From contig CM036765.1 of the NCBI GenBank assembly GCA_020796225.1, positions 33,632,066 to 33,696,065 on the forward strand: 64,000 nt of DNA, read 5' to 3'. The stretch is from Arion vulgaris. Its lineage: Eukaryota; Mollusca; Gastropoda; Stylommatophora; Arionidae. The translations under genes were made by a program, and so were the position numbers. Below, piece by piece: positions 11,539-22,600 of the stretch (within the stretch, counting starts at the first letter, position 1; every line of letters begins with the position of its first letter). The notes under the pieces were generated by a model that did no database searches, was not told where the DNA came from, and worked only from the letters and a program-made list of their open reading frames with translations.

Positions 11539-12144
11539 ATAGTTGTAGTAGAAGTAATAATAGTAATAGTAGTAGTGATGGTTTTGTTATATTTTCAGAT
11601 ATTGACTTCCTGTCCTCAATCTGTACCGCTTTCAAAACTTCTTCCTGCTGTCATACGTCTACATCATGTCCCTCTTCCCATCTAACTCACACACTCTCTC
11701 ACAACCTCATACACACACTCTCTGACTCACTGACTCATACACACAATTTATTTTCAAAATCCACATACTCAGTATAACTCTTAAAATGACAGACAGGATA
11801 GAACCACTTGTTTACCCTTCATTTCTCAAAAAAACATCAAACCTTTGTATACAAGCAACTAAAGTGTTGCTGTTGGGATTAATATTAATGCTTACATTTG
11901 ACTCACTTCCTCAGCTATATCAACCCGCCTTTTTTACCCTCTTAGACATACAACTGCAACTGTTACTGACCAATAATTTATACGATGTACTTAAGCTCTC
12001 TGTCCATGATGCTCCAGCTAATTAATGTACTGATGTCACTAAACTGTGTCCATGATAAACCGACTTACTCACTCATTGCTGTCAGTAAGCTATATACTCA
12101 TGCTTACTGAAACACTGTTATTTACTATATTTACTTTGTAACCT
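11116..12144. other. trinucleotide microsatellites and spacer
   Basis: 11288-11580 is a compound (TAG/GTA)n tract with (AGC) and (GGT) variants. The Val- and Leu-rich frames over it are artefacts. 11690-11745 is CA/CT-rich. 11125-11210 has a weak tRNA-like B-box (AGGATCAAATTC, minus). Confidence 0.7.
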
Positions 12145-12395
12145 TGTGTTGCCGGGGCCCGCAGGGGAAACAAGACTAGTACCACTGCGACCTACAAGGC
12201 ATGTCGTAAGAGGCGACCGATGTAGGACCTAGGAAGCTACCCTAGTAAATAAAAAACGTCGCAGAAATCGGATGTGCTGGCCAATTTGCAGGTGCATAAC
12301 TAGGACAAAATACAATCGTTCTTAGGCTCAGATCCCATACAAATCACACAGGGTGGTTAACAAGTGGTCGATATGGAGCGTTCGAAGAAGAAGAT
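12145..12395 (+). mobile_element. repeat D copy
   Basis: Complete-looking copy, GTGTTGCCGGGGCCCGC to GCGTTCGAAGAAGAAG, with the GGCATGTCGTAAGAGGCGAC core. Confidence 0.82.
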
Positions 12396-12986
12396 ATTTA
12401 CTTTGTATCTTCCGACTTCTTTTTTTTTCTTCTCATGCGCACATTTTGTTCTACACTGAAAACTAGTTTCAACTTTTGAAAGGAGACTTTGCGATGGGCT
12501 GAAAGGCAAGAGAGACAAGCGTAAACTCAGAAGTTGTCACAGTAAAACACCTGCCAATTGACCGTCTGTTAAGACGAAAAATATATATACACTATGGTGT
12601 GTGTACATATATATATATATATATATACGAGTGCACTATGTACACGCTAGCTTTCTCTCTCTCCCCAAGATTCACCTTTTCTGTGTTACCTCGTTTCAAT
12701 CCACAAGTTTGCATTCTCTAACCTACTTTTGTTTCTCATCTGTCACATCTCGCGTTTGTTGTTCTCAGAAAAACATCATGTTTTGTGGACACTTTGACAT
12801 GTTTCACCAGTTACAAACTTATAGTAATTGTTCTCAACATAACCAGGCAGACAAAATTAACGAGAGCTCTCTGAACGACGTGACTAACCAGTGACAGTAC
12901 ACCACCAGCCACTAACACTATCTATGCCCATACAAATATAAAAACAATGACAACATGAATAGAAAATGAAACAGTGTGAGCTTTAA
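12396..12986. other. spacer with TA microsatellite
   Basis: (TA)n at about 12605-12628. Nothing else recognised. Confidence 0.45.
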
Positions 12987-13222
12987 TGAAAATCGTGACA
13001 TATGCTTTACAGGACTTAGCCATCAACAACAGTAAACGATTTTTTTAGGTACCACTTATACGTTCAGTTGTTTGCCATTGCTTTCTGAACGGTGATGTCT
13101 TTTTTTTATCGTACGTAAAAATCCAAGAAAATCAATTTGCTTCTAAACTTGCACAGTCGCGAAGTTTGAACCAGGTACGCTTGGGTTGTGATCGAGCTCA
13201 CTATCGAGCTACAGACTCGCAC
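12987..13222 (-). mobile_element. SINE A copy 2
   Basis: Minus-strand copy of the 9.5-kb element: head ending at ACAGACTCGCAC on the plus strand, and the body's TTCAGT...GCCATTGCTTTCTGAACGG block. Confidence 0.85.
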
Positions 13223-13325
13223 AGGTGAGCTTTGATGAAACGATTAAAATGAGTAGAATTTGTGAGAAGTTACAAGCAAACATGTTACAAATGTCTTACC
13301 TAATATGTGCTTTCTGAGAAGTACC

Positions 13326-13383
13326 ATGGCGATCGCTGGTGGTGGAGCGTTTAACGACTGGATAAAATGTCGACTAGTTCAAG
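13326..13383 (+). CDS. candidate first coding exon, unknown protein
   Basis: ACCATGG start context opens 19 codons, MAIAGGGAFNDWIKCRLVQ, ending at a consensus donor CAAG|GTAAGT (13384-13389). The stretch is less AT-rich than its surroundings and lies outside recognised repeats. I do not recognise the protein and found no downstream exon. The frame is also open upstream, so the true start could be earlier. The short length makes chance occurrence quite possible. Confidence 0.28.
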
Positions 13384-13849
13384 GTAAGTTGTAGACGAGA
13401 TTTGTAATCTCAAAATGGTGCCAAGGTTTGTGTAAATGTCCGGAATGAAACGTTCGAGCCGATTCCTAACACAATAATATCAACAACAAGCACAATCACA
13501 CAACCAATAATCGTAGTCAAAAGTCCGTTTGTATAGTGTTTATACTACGCTGATCACATCAAGAGTCCAACTGATGCACTTCATTTAGCAAGTTCATTGA
13601 ATACACCACAGTCCGACTAGTTAGTCTACACCAGGAAAGTTCACTAAATATGCTAGCACAAAATTAAACGGATAATGTTATAAAAACTACAAGTAATCGA
13701 TTTCAATAACACAGATTATACTACTAACTAGCCATTAACAAAATTTATCTGTATTGGTTATCGATAGCATTTCAGTATCACTCCCTCGTGAGCATAGGTC
13801 AACCACTACATCTAAGATCTCTGTATTGACATAGCCTCCATGTTACTAT
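13384..13849. other. unclassified (intron if the exon is real)
   Basis: AT-rich, with no recognised repeat or coding signal. Confidence 0.35.
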
Positions 13850-14265
13850 CAACATAACAGTCTACGTTAATGTTTATACAAGTCCATGCTACTGTCGCAT
13901 AACATAGTCTCATGTCACTGTCGCATAACATAGTCCCATGTCACTGTCGCATAACATAGTCCATGCCACTGTCAACATAATATCATTCCACGTTACTGTC
14001 AACATAATATTTGATTCCACATTACTGTCAACATAATATAAGTCACGTTATGTCAATCCCTAATATAAGTCCACGTTTCTGTCAACATAACATAAATCCA
14101 GTTACTGTCAACATAATATAAGTCCACGTTACTGTCAACATAATATAAGTCCACGTTACTGTCAACATAATATAAGTCCACGTTACTGTCAACATAATAT
14201 AAGTCCACGTTACTGTCAACATAATTTAAGTTCACGTTGCTGTCAACACAATATACTTCACATTG
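13850..14265. repeat. 27-bp minisatellite
   Basis: About 15 copies of GTCCACGTTACTGTCAACATAATATAA-type units, with a diverged 26-bp TCACTGTCGCATAACATAGT variant at the left end. The 'YVDSNVDLY' minus-strand frame is a by-product. Confidence 0.9.
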
Positions 14266-15300
14266 CTGCCAACTAGAATAGTGTGAGCTACCAACTACCT
14301 ACAACCGACTGGATATTGTATATACTCGTATAACTGTCTGTGTCTAACCATCAAATGTATCACATATCAAATCATAAATACACACACATTTATCATAATC
14401 TGACCAGTGTACAATATAATCCACTATAATCTCTCTAGACGAGATTAACTAGACCACGTGTGCCTTGTTACAACTCTCAGCAGACAAGAACACGCTAGCA
14501 GACTACAGCCAGGACGATGTATTATTTATTTAACAACTACCAGAAGCAACAGTTCGTTCCCAAGACCTCTACTCATGGTATGAATCTACGAGCGACGTTC
14601 GACTTCAGTCTGAGTGGTTATTGTATCGATTACTACAGACCATATGCGGACGAGATTAGAGATTCGGTGATGTGGAAAAACTTGATCGATTATTATTTAA
14701 TGACAATATGTTTTGAATAACGGTTCGTCTATGAACAATCTCCAGGCATGAGGTGTTGGTTGTTCTATCCAAGAGACGGGTATATATTAAAACAAACAAC
14801 AGATTTGTGAGCCTTACTGAGAAATATGAGAAAGACAGAATATATAAAGAGACCAGCACCAAGTTGTCACCAAACGTGCATGCCGCACTAGTTGATGGTG
14901 CATGCGCGCTAACGGGTGCAACACGGAGTTGGATTTGTGACAACTAGGCTTATGAGCAAACTGTCAGAAGCACGCGCGGACACACATGGAGCGACTTCTT
15001 TGTTTGAGAACTCGTGGAATGGATGAGTCACTGCCACGCCACGCCCTTCCTCCCTAGAGTCGCCAGCTGAAGCACCGTGAAGCAGTTGTTGCTGATGTGC
15101 ACAGTTGTCTCTAGACGACTCGTCAATCATTTTTCTCAATCCATGAGTCACCACTAGTTGGAACTCGCATACCTCCCCCCACCACCCTCGAGAGACCTTT
15201 AGGAAACCTTTGCTGACAGCATGAAGGGTCATTAATTTGAATGACATATTTTGAGCTATTTTCCTACTTTTATTGTAACACCACGACATACACATATACA
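14266..15300. other. unclassified, partly GC-richer
   Basis: 14880-15200 is less AT-rich than average and open on both strands for 60-131 codons, but the predicted residues resemble no family I know. No splice-bounded exon could be defined. Confidence 0.35.
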
Positions 15301-15309
15301 ACAAACATA

Positions 15310-15560
15310 TGTTCTATGTGCATATTCTCTCTCTATCTATCTTCTGCCTCTCTCTTCCTTTTAACCCTGATTGGGACATAGGACCTCAACCAACTCATGC
15401 CAAGTCTTCCTATAATTAGCTATCTCCTGCAACTTCCTCCAGCTCTTCTTTATGTTGTTGGTCCGTGCCTCCAAATCTCACCTCCATGTATTTCTAGGCT
15501 TCCCTTTCTTTCGCTGCCCCTGTGGGTTCCATCTATGTGCATTAGTTAACATTTATTTAC
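15310..15560 (-). mobile_element. LINE 3' end fragment
   Basis: Minus strand reads HRWNPQGQRKKG, an RNTWRR-type stretch across a frameshift, then KSWRKLQEIANYRKTWHELV and a CPNQG end. This is the C-terminus of a common LINE lineage (WNPxGKRKRGRPRxTW). A (AGAGATAG)n-like tail follows at 15310-15340. Confidence 0.75.
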
Positions 15561-15707
15561 CTTTAGAGTACTGGAGAACTATCAACAAACTACAGGCCAG
15601 AACTATATGCAATTCTTGAGGTAATAAAGATACTGAAAGAACAAAGTATCGAAAGATGAAATATATTCTTCTTGTGCGACTGTCATGTCAGCTCGTCAGA
15701 TTTTCCA
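15561..15707. other. unclassified spacer
   Basis: Possibly more LINE sequence, but too decayed to call. Confidence 0.3.
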
Positions 15708-15975
15708 AAACAGTAATCTTCTTCCAACGCTCCATATCAAACACACGCTAAACCACTAATTGTGATGTGTATGGTGATCTGAGTCAAAGAGCGATTTACG
15801 TCGTGCCAGTTGTGCGCCTACAAGTAGGCCAGCACATCCGATTTCTGCCACGCTTTTTATTTACTAAGGTAGCTTCCTAGGCCCCTACCTCAGTCGCCTC
15901 TTACGACATGCCTTAAAGGTCGCAGTGTTACTATTCTTTGCTCTCCTTGCGAACCCGGCAACACACAGGTGAAAA
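15708..15975 (-). mobile_element. repeat D copy
   Basis: Inverted copy from CTTCTTCCAACGCTCC to CCGGCAACACAC. The core TCGCCTCTTACGACATGCC is present. Confidence 0.8.
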
Positions 15976-16077
15976 AAAAGTCCATGTGAGAATATCTTAA
16001 CAAGAACTGCTATAGAATACCTGAATCAGCTGTTCATTAATAACAAAATATCACTGCAATAAATTCCAGCACATTGT

Positions 16078-16675
16078 AGAATTGCTGGAAGCAAGACAGC
16101 TGACAAACAATCTTGGAAGCAAGACAGCTGACAAACAATCTTGAAAGCAAGACAGCTGACAAACAATCTTGGAAGCAAGACAGCTGACAACCAATCTTGG
16201 AAGCAAGACAGCTGACAAACAATCTTGGAAGCAAGACAGCTGACAAACAATCTTGGAAGCAAGACAGCTGACAAACAATCTTGGAAGCAAGACAGCTGAC
16301 AAACAATCTTGGAAGCAAGACAGCTGACAAACAATCTTGGAAGCAAGACAGCTGACAAACAATCTTGGAAGCAAGACAGCTGACAAACAATCTTGGAAGC
16401 AAGACAGCTGACAAACAATCTTGGAAGCAAGACAGCTGACAAACAATCTTGGAAGCAAGACAGCTGACAACCCAAACTTGGAAGCAAGACAGCTGACAAA
16501 CAATCTTGGAAGCAAGACAGCTGACAAAACTTGAAGCAAGACAGCTGACAAACAATCTTGGAAGCAAGACAGCTGACAAACAATCTTGGAAGCAAGACAG
16601 CTGACAACCAATCTTGGAAGCAAGACAGCTGACAAACAATCTTGAAAGCAAGACAGCTGACAAACAATCTATCAA
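16078..16675. repeat. 28-bp minisatellite, about 21 copies
   Basis: Unit GCAAGACAGCTGACAAACAA plus TCTTGGAA. Copies are almost identical. Because 28 is not a multiple of 3, all three minus-strand frames stay open and cycle through one 28-residue pattern. None is a credible gene. Confidence 0.95.
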
Positions 16676-16944
16676 CAAAGGCTATCATATAATGTTATTG
16701 TTCTATGTGAGATCACGTGTCTCATCAGCTGACACAATTAACTAACGCGCCTTGCGGGTCAAGTAATAAGATGAAATCACCAAGTGTCATACATGACATA
16801 CATGACCAATAACATTTTCTTAAACAACATTAACTATTTCTTTAGCACTATAATACACAAAACAAGCTGGAGAGCACAACCATGGATGTATACGATTTTT
16901 GTATTTTATCCATAGTAATCTCATGTCATGGATGTTAAGTCACC

Positions 16945-17183
16945 GGGTTACCGAGGCCCAAATTTGGGGTGTCAAGAATAGAACCACTGTTACCTGCCAC
17001 GAAGGTCGTAAGAGGCGGACTAAGGAGGTAGGGCTGAAATGGGATGCACGTGTCCTAAACGTGTAGAAGTCTATGCCTTTAGGGGCCTACCAAACCAAAT
17101 TGCAACGTATACACGTTCTTGGCAAAAATCAAACATATCACAAAAAGTGATTAAAATTGGTGGTAATGAACGAATGCAAAGAA
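16945..17183 (+). mobile_element. repeat E copy
   Basis: Starts near CCGGGTTACCGAGGCCCAAA. It has the GGTCGTAAGAGGCGGACTAA core and the E-specific GTCCTAAACGTGTAGAAGTC, ending near CGAATGCAAAGAAGAAG. Related to D by core and end blocks. Confidence 0.8.
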
Positions 17184-17187
17184 GAAG

Positions 17188-17445
17188 ATGATGTTACGTT
17201 TCAGGATATCTCTGTAGTTAAGCCTTATCCTTGCGTTCCGAAGGTCGTAGGTTTGAATCTGCACCTTTCTGTGTGCGAGTGCATTTTTTTTTCAGATACA
17301 CCTAGGATTCTTGCCGAAGTTACTGAGTTCGTGCTTGTGCAATAATCTCGTCAAGTGGCGTGCCATTTCTGTGGAGAGGGACTGAGCATATGGGGTAAAA
17401 CCCGGTACAATGAAGTCAATCCTTCGGTTTTATACCCTTTTTTAA
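17188..17445 (+). mobile_element. SINE F copy 2
   Basis: Plus-strand copy: B-box-like AGGTTTGAATCTGC, then the body with TGGCGTGCCATTTCTG and ACAATGAAGTCAATCC as in the other two copies. The A-box region is diverged. Confidence 0.8.
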
Positions 17446-17739
17446 AGCTAGGTTGCCCAGTGTAGGTATTTTCTCATCTGTGCAGTGATCTTCCTTTCAG
17501 TATTGACCTCACCATCTCATCCTATGTTTCTGGTATCTATATTAATAATACTCTTAATATTATTCTGTGGTTCTCTCTCTCTCTCTCTCTCTCTCGCGAT
17601 CACCGCCCACACCGATGTACCAGATCTCCCCATAAATTCTATTCATGTGGAAATCTGATTCATACAGTCTTAGCATTGGTGTGTTTTACGTCACATCTTC
17701 AGCACCACTTGGAGCTCTGGTGCTTATCCTTCGGCGATG
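17446..17739. other. spacer with TC microsatellite
   Basis: (TC)n at 17573-17595. The rest is unrecognised. Confidence 0.4.
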
Positions 17740-17935
17740 TGTCCGGCTTCAGCCAGCGTTTACTCGGTTCACTCTCCGTTCTGTAGCCATCTAGTGTTTT
17801 TTACGGTGTCGGTAGCTAGCCCCACGACCAACCTCCTTTAAGTCGCCTCTAACAACATGCGTGGCAGGTAAGAGTGGTTATATTCTTTACACCCTAATTT
17901 GGGACCCGGTAACCACTCGGGCGTCTGCGGTTCTA
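17740..17935 (-). mobile_element. repeat E fragment
   Basis: Inverted E head. The minus strand starts GCCCGAGTGGTTACCGGGTC, followed by the GCCACGCATGTTGTTAGAGG core. The E-specific second half is absent. Confidence 0.72.
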
Positions 17936-18621
17936 ATAACATTGGATCATTACAACAAAACTACTAATAGAAATAAACACTATAAATGAAATACCTTGCT
18001 GCCACAGTTGTGAAGTTGAAACAAACTGAATACCAACTAAGAATAAAAGAAACTGCAACTGCGTTATCCTATTTGGTATACAAATTCACTAAATCGGTTA
18101 ACTAGTATAATAATACATCACTTTATAATCACATCAATGACCAGTACAAGAACGGACTAAACACTTTCCTCAAATCAGGCTAATATAAACATCGAGATAA
18201 AAGTAATACTGCAAGCAAGTATACACACAATCACATTTATGAATTGAAATTCTTCCGTGGAAATGCGCAAACAAATCAAGAAGATAATGATGACGTCCGT
18301 GTTGTTAGTAAATGTAGTGACGTGAGGAACATCTGGACGGGTTCTCATAGGCTACTTACTACCATATCAATGCCAGGTTAATTACAATACAACTTAAAAC
18401 AATCAACGTACGTGCGCTGCACGTAACACTTTGACTACTAAATCACAGGTGTTGCACGATACTGCCCCCGCTACTTGCGCGTGTAAGCTACCAACCCTGC
18501 CCCTGTTTCAATCAAACTGCGCTTTATGACTTGAAATTAAGATGAATTAGGTTGTTTAATACCATTCACCTGCTTCACCTTGTTACGTCACTATTTGCAG
18601 AGTACAACAGACACGGAAACC
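17936..18621. other. unclassified spacer
   Basis: No recognised repeat. 18430-18500 is locally GC-richer without an open frame. Confidence 0.4.
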
Positions 18622-18853
18622 ATCTAGATAGCGGTTCTTAGCCTTTTCGTTACCACTGACCCTTATAAATTATCCTTTATTGCCGCGTAGCCCTAAAATG
18701 TCCCATGTATGAAAATGTGTTGTTACTAATAAATGTCAATTTGCAAGCGTTATTATAGTGATGTTAATAGCTGACACATGTATACTGAGTTCTGACTTCG
18801 TTTTTAAATGGTTTCTATACTTACCTATTTTCAAGATTGTAAGATAAGCGACA

Positions 18854-19540
18854 CTCATCATCATCAAGTAGCGTGTCCTTCCGGAATTTGGCTTCAGTGA
18901 CAGCAGTTCTGAAAATTTCTTGACTGTGCAAGTTGACCGGCGTCAGCAGCAGTCATTCTCAGATCGTCAATGACATCTTGCAACCATCGTCTTCTATGTC
19001 TTCCTCTCATTCTTCTTCCAGACACCATTCCTCCAAAATTATAGTTTCCGTGCACTCATGTCGTTTGATGTGTCCGAAATATTAAATTTTCCTTGATTTT
19101 GTGCTCTTTAATATGGAACTCTCTTTAATATCAAGCCGTTGCAAAACATAAGCATTTGTTCTTTTCTATGTCCATGATATTCTAAGTGCTATTCTATAGC
19201 ATTTGCATTCAAAGACATTAATGATCTTCTCCGCCGCTTTGTCAATGGCCCATGTCTCCCAACCATATGTTGCCAAGGAAAAAACGCATGCTCTTAACCA
19301 CTTGATTGTTGTTCTTATGTCAGTTCCCTTCCATAGGTTAGTTAGTTCTTTTAGTTTTTGCAAAGCGACAATAGAGAATGTTTTTTCACACAAGTATGTC
19401 GTTACGAAATGCATCAATACTTTCAACTCCTCTACCATAGTTCCAGAAAATATATTCATAAATGATCCCAGAAATCTGCAAAGTAACTGTTCCTTGAACT
19501 GTAATTTCAGAACACCAACCATGGATAATTTTCTTTAGCT
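18854..19540 (-). mobile_element. LINE RT C-terminal fragment inside the hAT
   Basis: The minus strand has a CRFLGS motif (the YLGS position), LQKLKELTNLWKG, TYGWETWAID and RIALRISWT. After frameshifts, YFGHIKRH and an RMRGRHRRRW segment follow. It ends in GATGATGATGAGTG. The RT catalytic core is missing. Same family as 1150-1553 and 37530-37888. Confidence 0.85.
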
Positions 19541-19599
19541 AATCTACCTGTACTGCTGCTGATGTAAGTATATCTTCTAGTACGTACGTATTTACTGAA

Positions 19600-19815
19600 T
19601 ATCAAAGCAGGCATTGACGTTGGATGCAAAGGGTTCAAGAAAGAGAGGGCGATCTAGGGATTCTGGAACGAACTTTGCTGAGAGAGGTAAGACATATCGG
19701 TAGCAGTTTCATGGAGGAGATTGAGCGAGTAGCCCAGGATAGAGCGGTATGGAGAAATTGATTGCAGGCTCTATGTAACGTATAATGGTACGAGAGGAAT
19801 TATTATTATTATTAC
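19600..19815 (+). mobile_element. LINE 3' tail with (ATT)n end
   Basis: Decayed reading includes EEIERVAQDRAVWRN and a GTRGI/WYERN end just before (TTA)n. The same end (GGTACGAGAG...AATAATA) occurs at 45.4-45.5 kb. Confidence 0.68.
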
Positions 19816-19819
19816 ATAT

Positions 19820-20405
19820 TAAATGAAGATGGATCTCTAATCCAGTTTTAGCTTCCATCAAGAAAAGACAAATATTCTTGGATGTTATACTGCAAATCAA
19901 ATGTCATGTGATATGCGATAAGTGTTGTATCTTTCTTAGACAACTCTTCGTTGGTGGAACCAAATAAATTTGCGAGGCTTGGAAATGTCTGACATTTTCG
20001 GATCAATAGACACGATGATGCCACAACTCCAACTTTTTAATCATTGCTTCCAACTGATCATCAATTTGAAGAACTGTAACAACTTCTAGCAGATTTCAGT
20101 TAATATTTAAATGAGTAAAGATATCCTGACACATATGCTAATTTTATGAACTAGTCAAAAATCTGTCAAACGATCGTTGAGATGAAATTATTACACTATA
20201 ATGATTATTCTTATCATAGTTCTTAATTCTCCTAAACGAGACAAAACTTGGACTTTGTGATACCAAATAAACTTCATAGTGTAGGAAAAGTTGATGGCGT
20301 TCATTGTCTATATCTTTGCAAAGATGTTTTAAACGTCTTGAATTAACTGATTTATTTTTTATAAAATTGATCATTTTGACTGAATTATTCAAAGTCTGTT
20401 TTAAT
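19820..20405 (-). pseudogene. hAT transposase remnant, C-terminal part
   Basis: The minus strand reads MINFIKNKSVNSRRLKHLC, then LHYEVYLVSQSPSFVSF, where family members have HTEVRWLSRG. Further down are LVPPTKSCL-like and WIRDPSSF remnants. This is the middle to C-terminal part of the ZBED5/SCAND3-type hAT transposase, which cuts and pastes the element at its ends. Stops and frameshifts occur between blocks. The adjacent 66-bp array separates it from the N-terminal remnant. Confidence 0.72.
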
Positions 20406-20424
20406 TTGTCTGGTATATTTGTTT

Positions 20425-21075
20425 AGCAACTAATGTTCTTCTAGCCATAAGTATACAGTAATGCTACCACGTTACTGACGATATGATCTTAGCAACTAAT
20501 GTTCTTCTAGCCATAAGTATACAGTAATGGTACCAAGTTACTGACGATATGATCTTAGCAACTAATGTTTTCTAGCCATAAGTATACAGTAATGGTACCA
20601 GTTCTGACGATATGATCTTAGTAACTAATGTTCTTCTAGCCATAAGTATAAGTAATGCTACCACGTTACTGACGATATGATTAGCAACTAATTTCTTCTA
20701 GCCATAAGTATACAGTAATGGTACCAAGTTACTGACGATATGATCTTAGCAACTAATGTTTAGATAAAGTATCAGTAATGGTACTAATTTACAAGATGTA
20801 ATCTTGTAATAATGTTTTTCTGCCATAAATGTATGACAGTAATGTATCAAATGTTTTACATTTGTACGATATTGATTTAGCAACTAATGTTTTTCTAGCC
20901 ATAAGTATGCAGTAATGGTACCAAGTTACTGACGATATGATCTTAGTAACTAATGTTTTTCTAGCCATAAGTATGCAGTAATGCTACCAAGTTACTGACG
21001 ATATGATTTTAGCAACTAATGTTTTTCTAGCCATAAGTATGCAGTAATGCTACCACGTTACTGACGATATGATTT
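20425..21075. repeat. 66-bp minisatellite inside the hAT
   Basis: About ten copies of a unit containing GCAACTAATGTTCTTCTAGC and GTTACTGACGATATGAT. One copy (20760-20880) is strongly decayed. Confidence 0.92.
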
Positions 21076-21094
21076 TCTTAATTCATACTACAAG

Positions 21095-21241
21095 TTAACC
21101 CTTTTATTCCGTAATTTATTTAGCCTCCGGAATATTTACTTAGTAATGTATACTAAATTAGCCGATATACTGTGGCTGTGCGTTTCATTTTAAAAAAATA
21201 CCGTGAGACGGTATATGGGCTGCGTAGGGCGAAAGGGTTAA
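21095..21241 (+). mobile_element. TTAA-flanked MITE, copy 2
   Basis: TTAA at 21095-21098 and 21238-21241. The core starts CCCTTTTATTCCGTAATTTA and ends GCGTAGGGCGAAAGGG, giving short terminal inverted repeats. It aligns with the minus strand of 10970-11115. Confidence 0.82.
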
Positions 21242-21249
21242 GAAAGATT

Positions 21250-21850
21250 TCCAAACATTGTTCATACCCCGTCTATGCTAATTCCATCGCGTTTCAATCA
21301 ATCCAATTTCTTATAATGTGATAAACTCGTTTGAGGTGTTAAATACTTCTTCAACTGGATGTGTAGTGAGTAAGCATCAAGAAGGAGGTGAAAACTAGTC
21401 AGAGTAGGACAATATTCTTCTAGTGTTCATATCTAACTTAGCACAATAAGGTTGCTGTGTGCGTGCGTGCGTGCTATGCCTGTGCTTTGATTCAACTGCA
21501 GAGCGAAATATGGGTACATGAGAATTCTCTTCAAAAACTGTTTCTTGATATTGACCGACAAACTGTCGATTCGCTTCTTAACTGTGTCCCTTGACAAAAG
21601 GTAGCAAAAAAAAAAGGTCGTGGTAGCGATTTCTCGATAAGCAAAGCAGAAACCATGATACTTGCTGCTGGTAATATAATAAAAAAAATTATCTTTTGTG
21701 TGCGGATTACCGATTTTTGCTATTAGTTGATTCACTTTTAATGAGACCCTCGTTGCCTTTACTTTGTTATAACCAGCTGCAGTTTATTTTTGAAACTCTT
21801 TTTGTTTTACTTTCCGACAGCACACGCTTCTTACTTTAAACAAAAATCGA
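21250..21850 (-). pseudogene. hAT transposase remnant, N-terminal part
   Basis: Minus-strand frame 21433-21735 reads NQLIAKIGNPHTK, DTVKKRIDSLSVNIKKQFL and YFALQLNQSTGIA. These are the hallmark blocks of ZBED5/SCAND3-like hAT transposases (consensus DTVKRRID, YFALQLDESTDIA). The catalytic Asp position in LDEST reads Asn here. Upstream to 21850 a CRKVKQKEF-type stretch is also family-like. 21250-21430 continues with a VFNTSNEFIT segment. Broken by frameshifts and the nearby MITE. Confidence 0.82.
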
Positions 21851-21865
21851 TAGACTTTGTGACAA

Positions 21866-22275
21866 GTTCTTTGATTGATATGACCATTATCATTGTACTT
21901 CCCTGAATAACCATGTGTGCTTCGATCTCTTTCTTACACAATGATATCTCAGCGGCAGTGAACAATCGTGGCGATAGACCCAGATGTAATTCGACGATTG
22001 TGAAATGTTATAGGAATTTTTATTTTTCAATTAATTTTGCTCAGTCAGCTTAATCTGCTAGAATTTTCAACTGTCAATAGTTCTTTTATGTGTTAAACTT
22101 GAACATATGGCCTACGTTTTATCTTCCGTCTCCGATAGGACTAGAAACTCTATCTCAACTACCTTGAGATCAACGATCACTGGGAAAATATCCGGAACGT
22201 TCAGGGCAGAAAACAGATCGAGTACTATTGGAACGTTAAGCAAGTATCTTACCACCATACTACATAAACCATCGT
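21866..22275 (-). mobile_element. SINE B, decayed copy inside the hAT
   Basis: Follows the 8.3-kb copy block by block (GATTGATATGACCATTATCATTG; TTCTTACACAATGATATCTC; AATAGGACTAG-type), with many changes and a ruined head. Confidence 0.75.
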
Positions 22276-22336
22276 CACGATCTTGATATTTTGTATCCAG
22301 TCTAAATAAACTTGTGCAGTATTTGTTCCGAACCAC

Positions 22337-22600
22337 TTGAAGCAAAGAATCAAGTGGTTCGGCCATCTAATGAGAATGGAACCACATTTACTACCATCAC
22401 GTGCCTACAATAATCGACACTCAGGGTGCAGAGCACGAGGCAGGCCAAGAACTCGATGGATAGATAACATCTCAGAGTCCCTGCGAAAGCATGAACTGGC
22501 AACCTTAAGCGCTACAAACCTGGCACAAGATAGAAAACTAAATCTCCCCACAAAGCTTCCCGTCAAATGTGGTTAAGATAAGATAAGTATTTGTTCGTGT
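22337..22600 (+). mobile_element. LINE C-terminal fragment inside the hAT
   Basis: Seventy-nine open residues: IKWFGHLMRMEPHLLPSRA, ARGRPRTRWIDNI and AQDRKLNLPTK. This is a LINE C-terminus (RxKWFGHxxRM...GRPRxRWxDNI...AxDR), followed by an (AAGAT)n-like tail. A related fragment is at 53.8 kb. Confidence 0.8.

Noticed and set aside
14909..15304. 131-codon minus-strand frame in GC-richer DNA
   Set aside because: No recognisable domain, no good start or splice context, and a competing frame on the other strand.
16026..16688. Three overlapping 194-220 residue minus-strand frames
   Set aside because: All three are the same 28-bp unit read in different phases.
19820..21850. Domesticated ZBED5-like host gene
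   Set aside because: Frameshifts, stops, changed active-site residue and flanking terminal repeats show a dead transposon.
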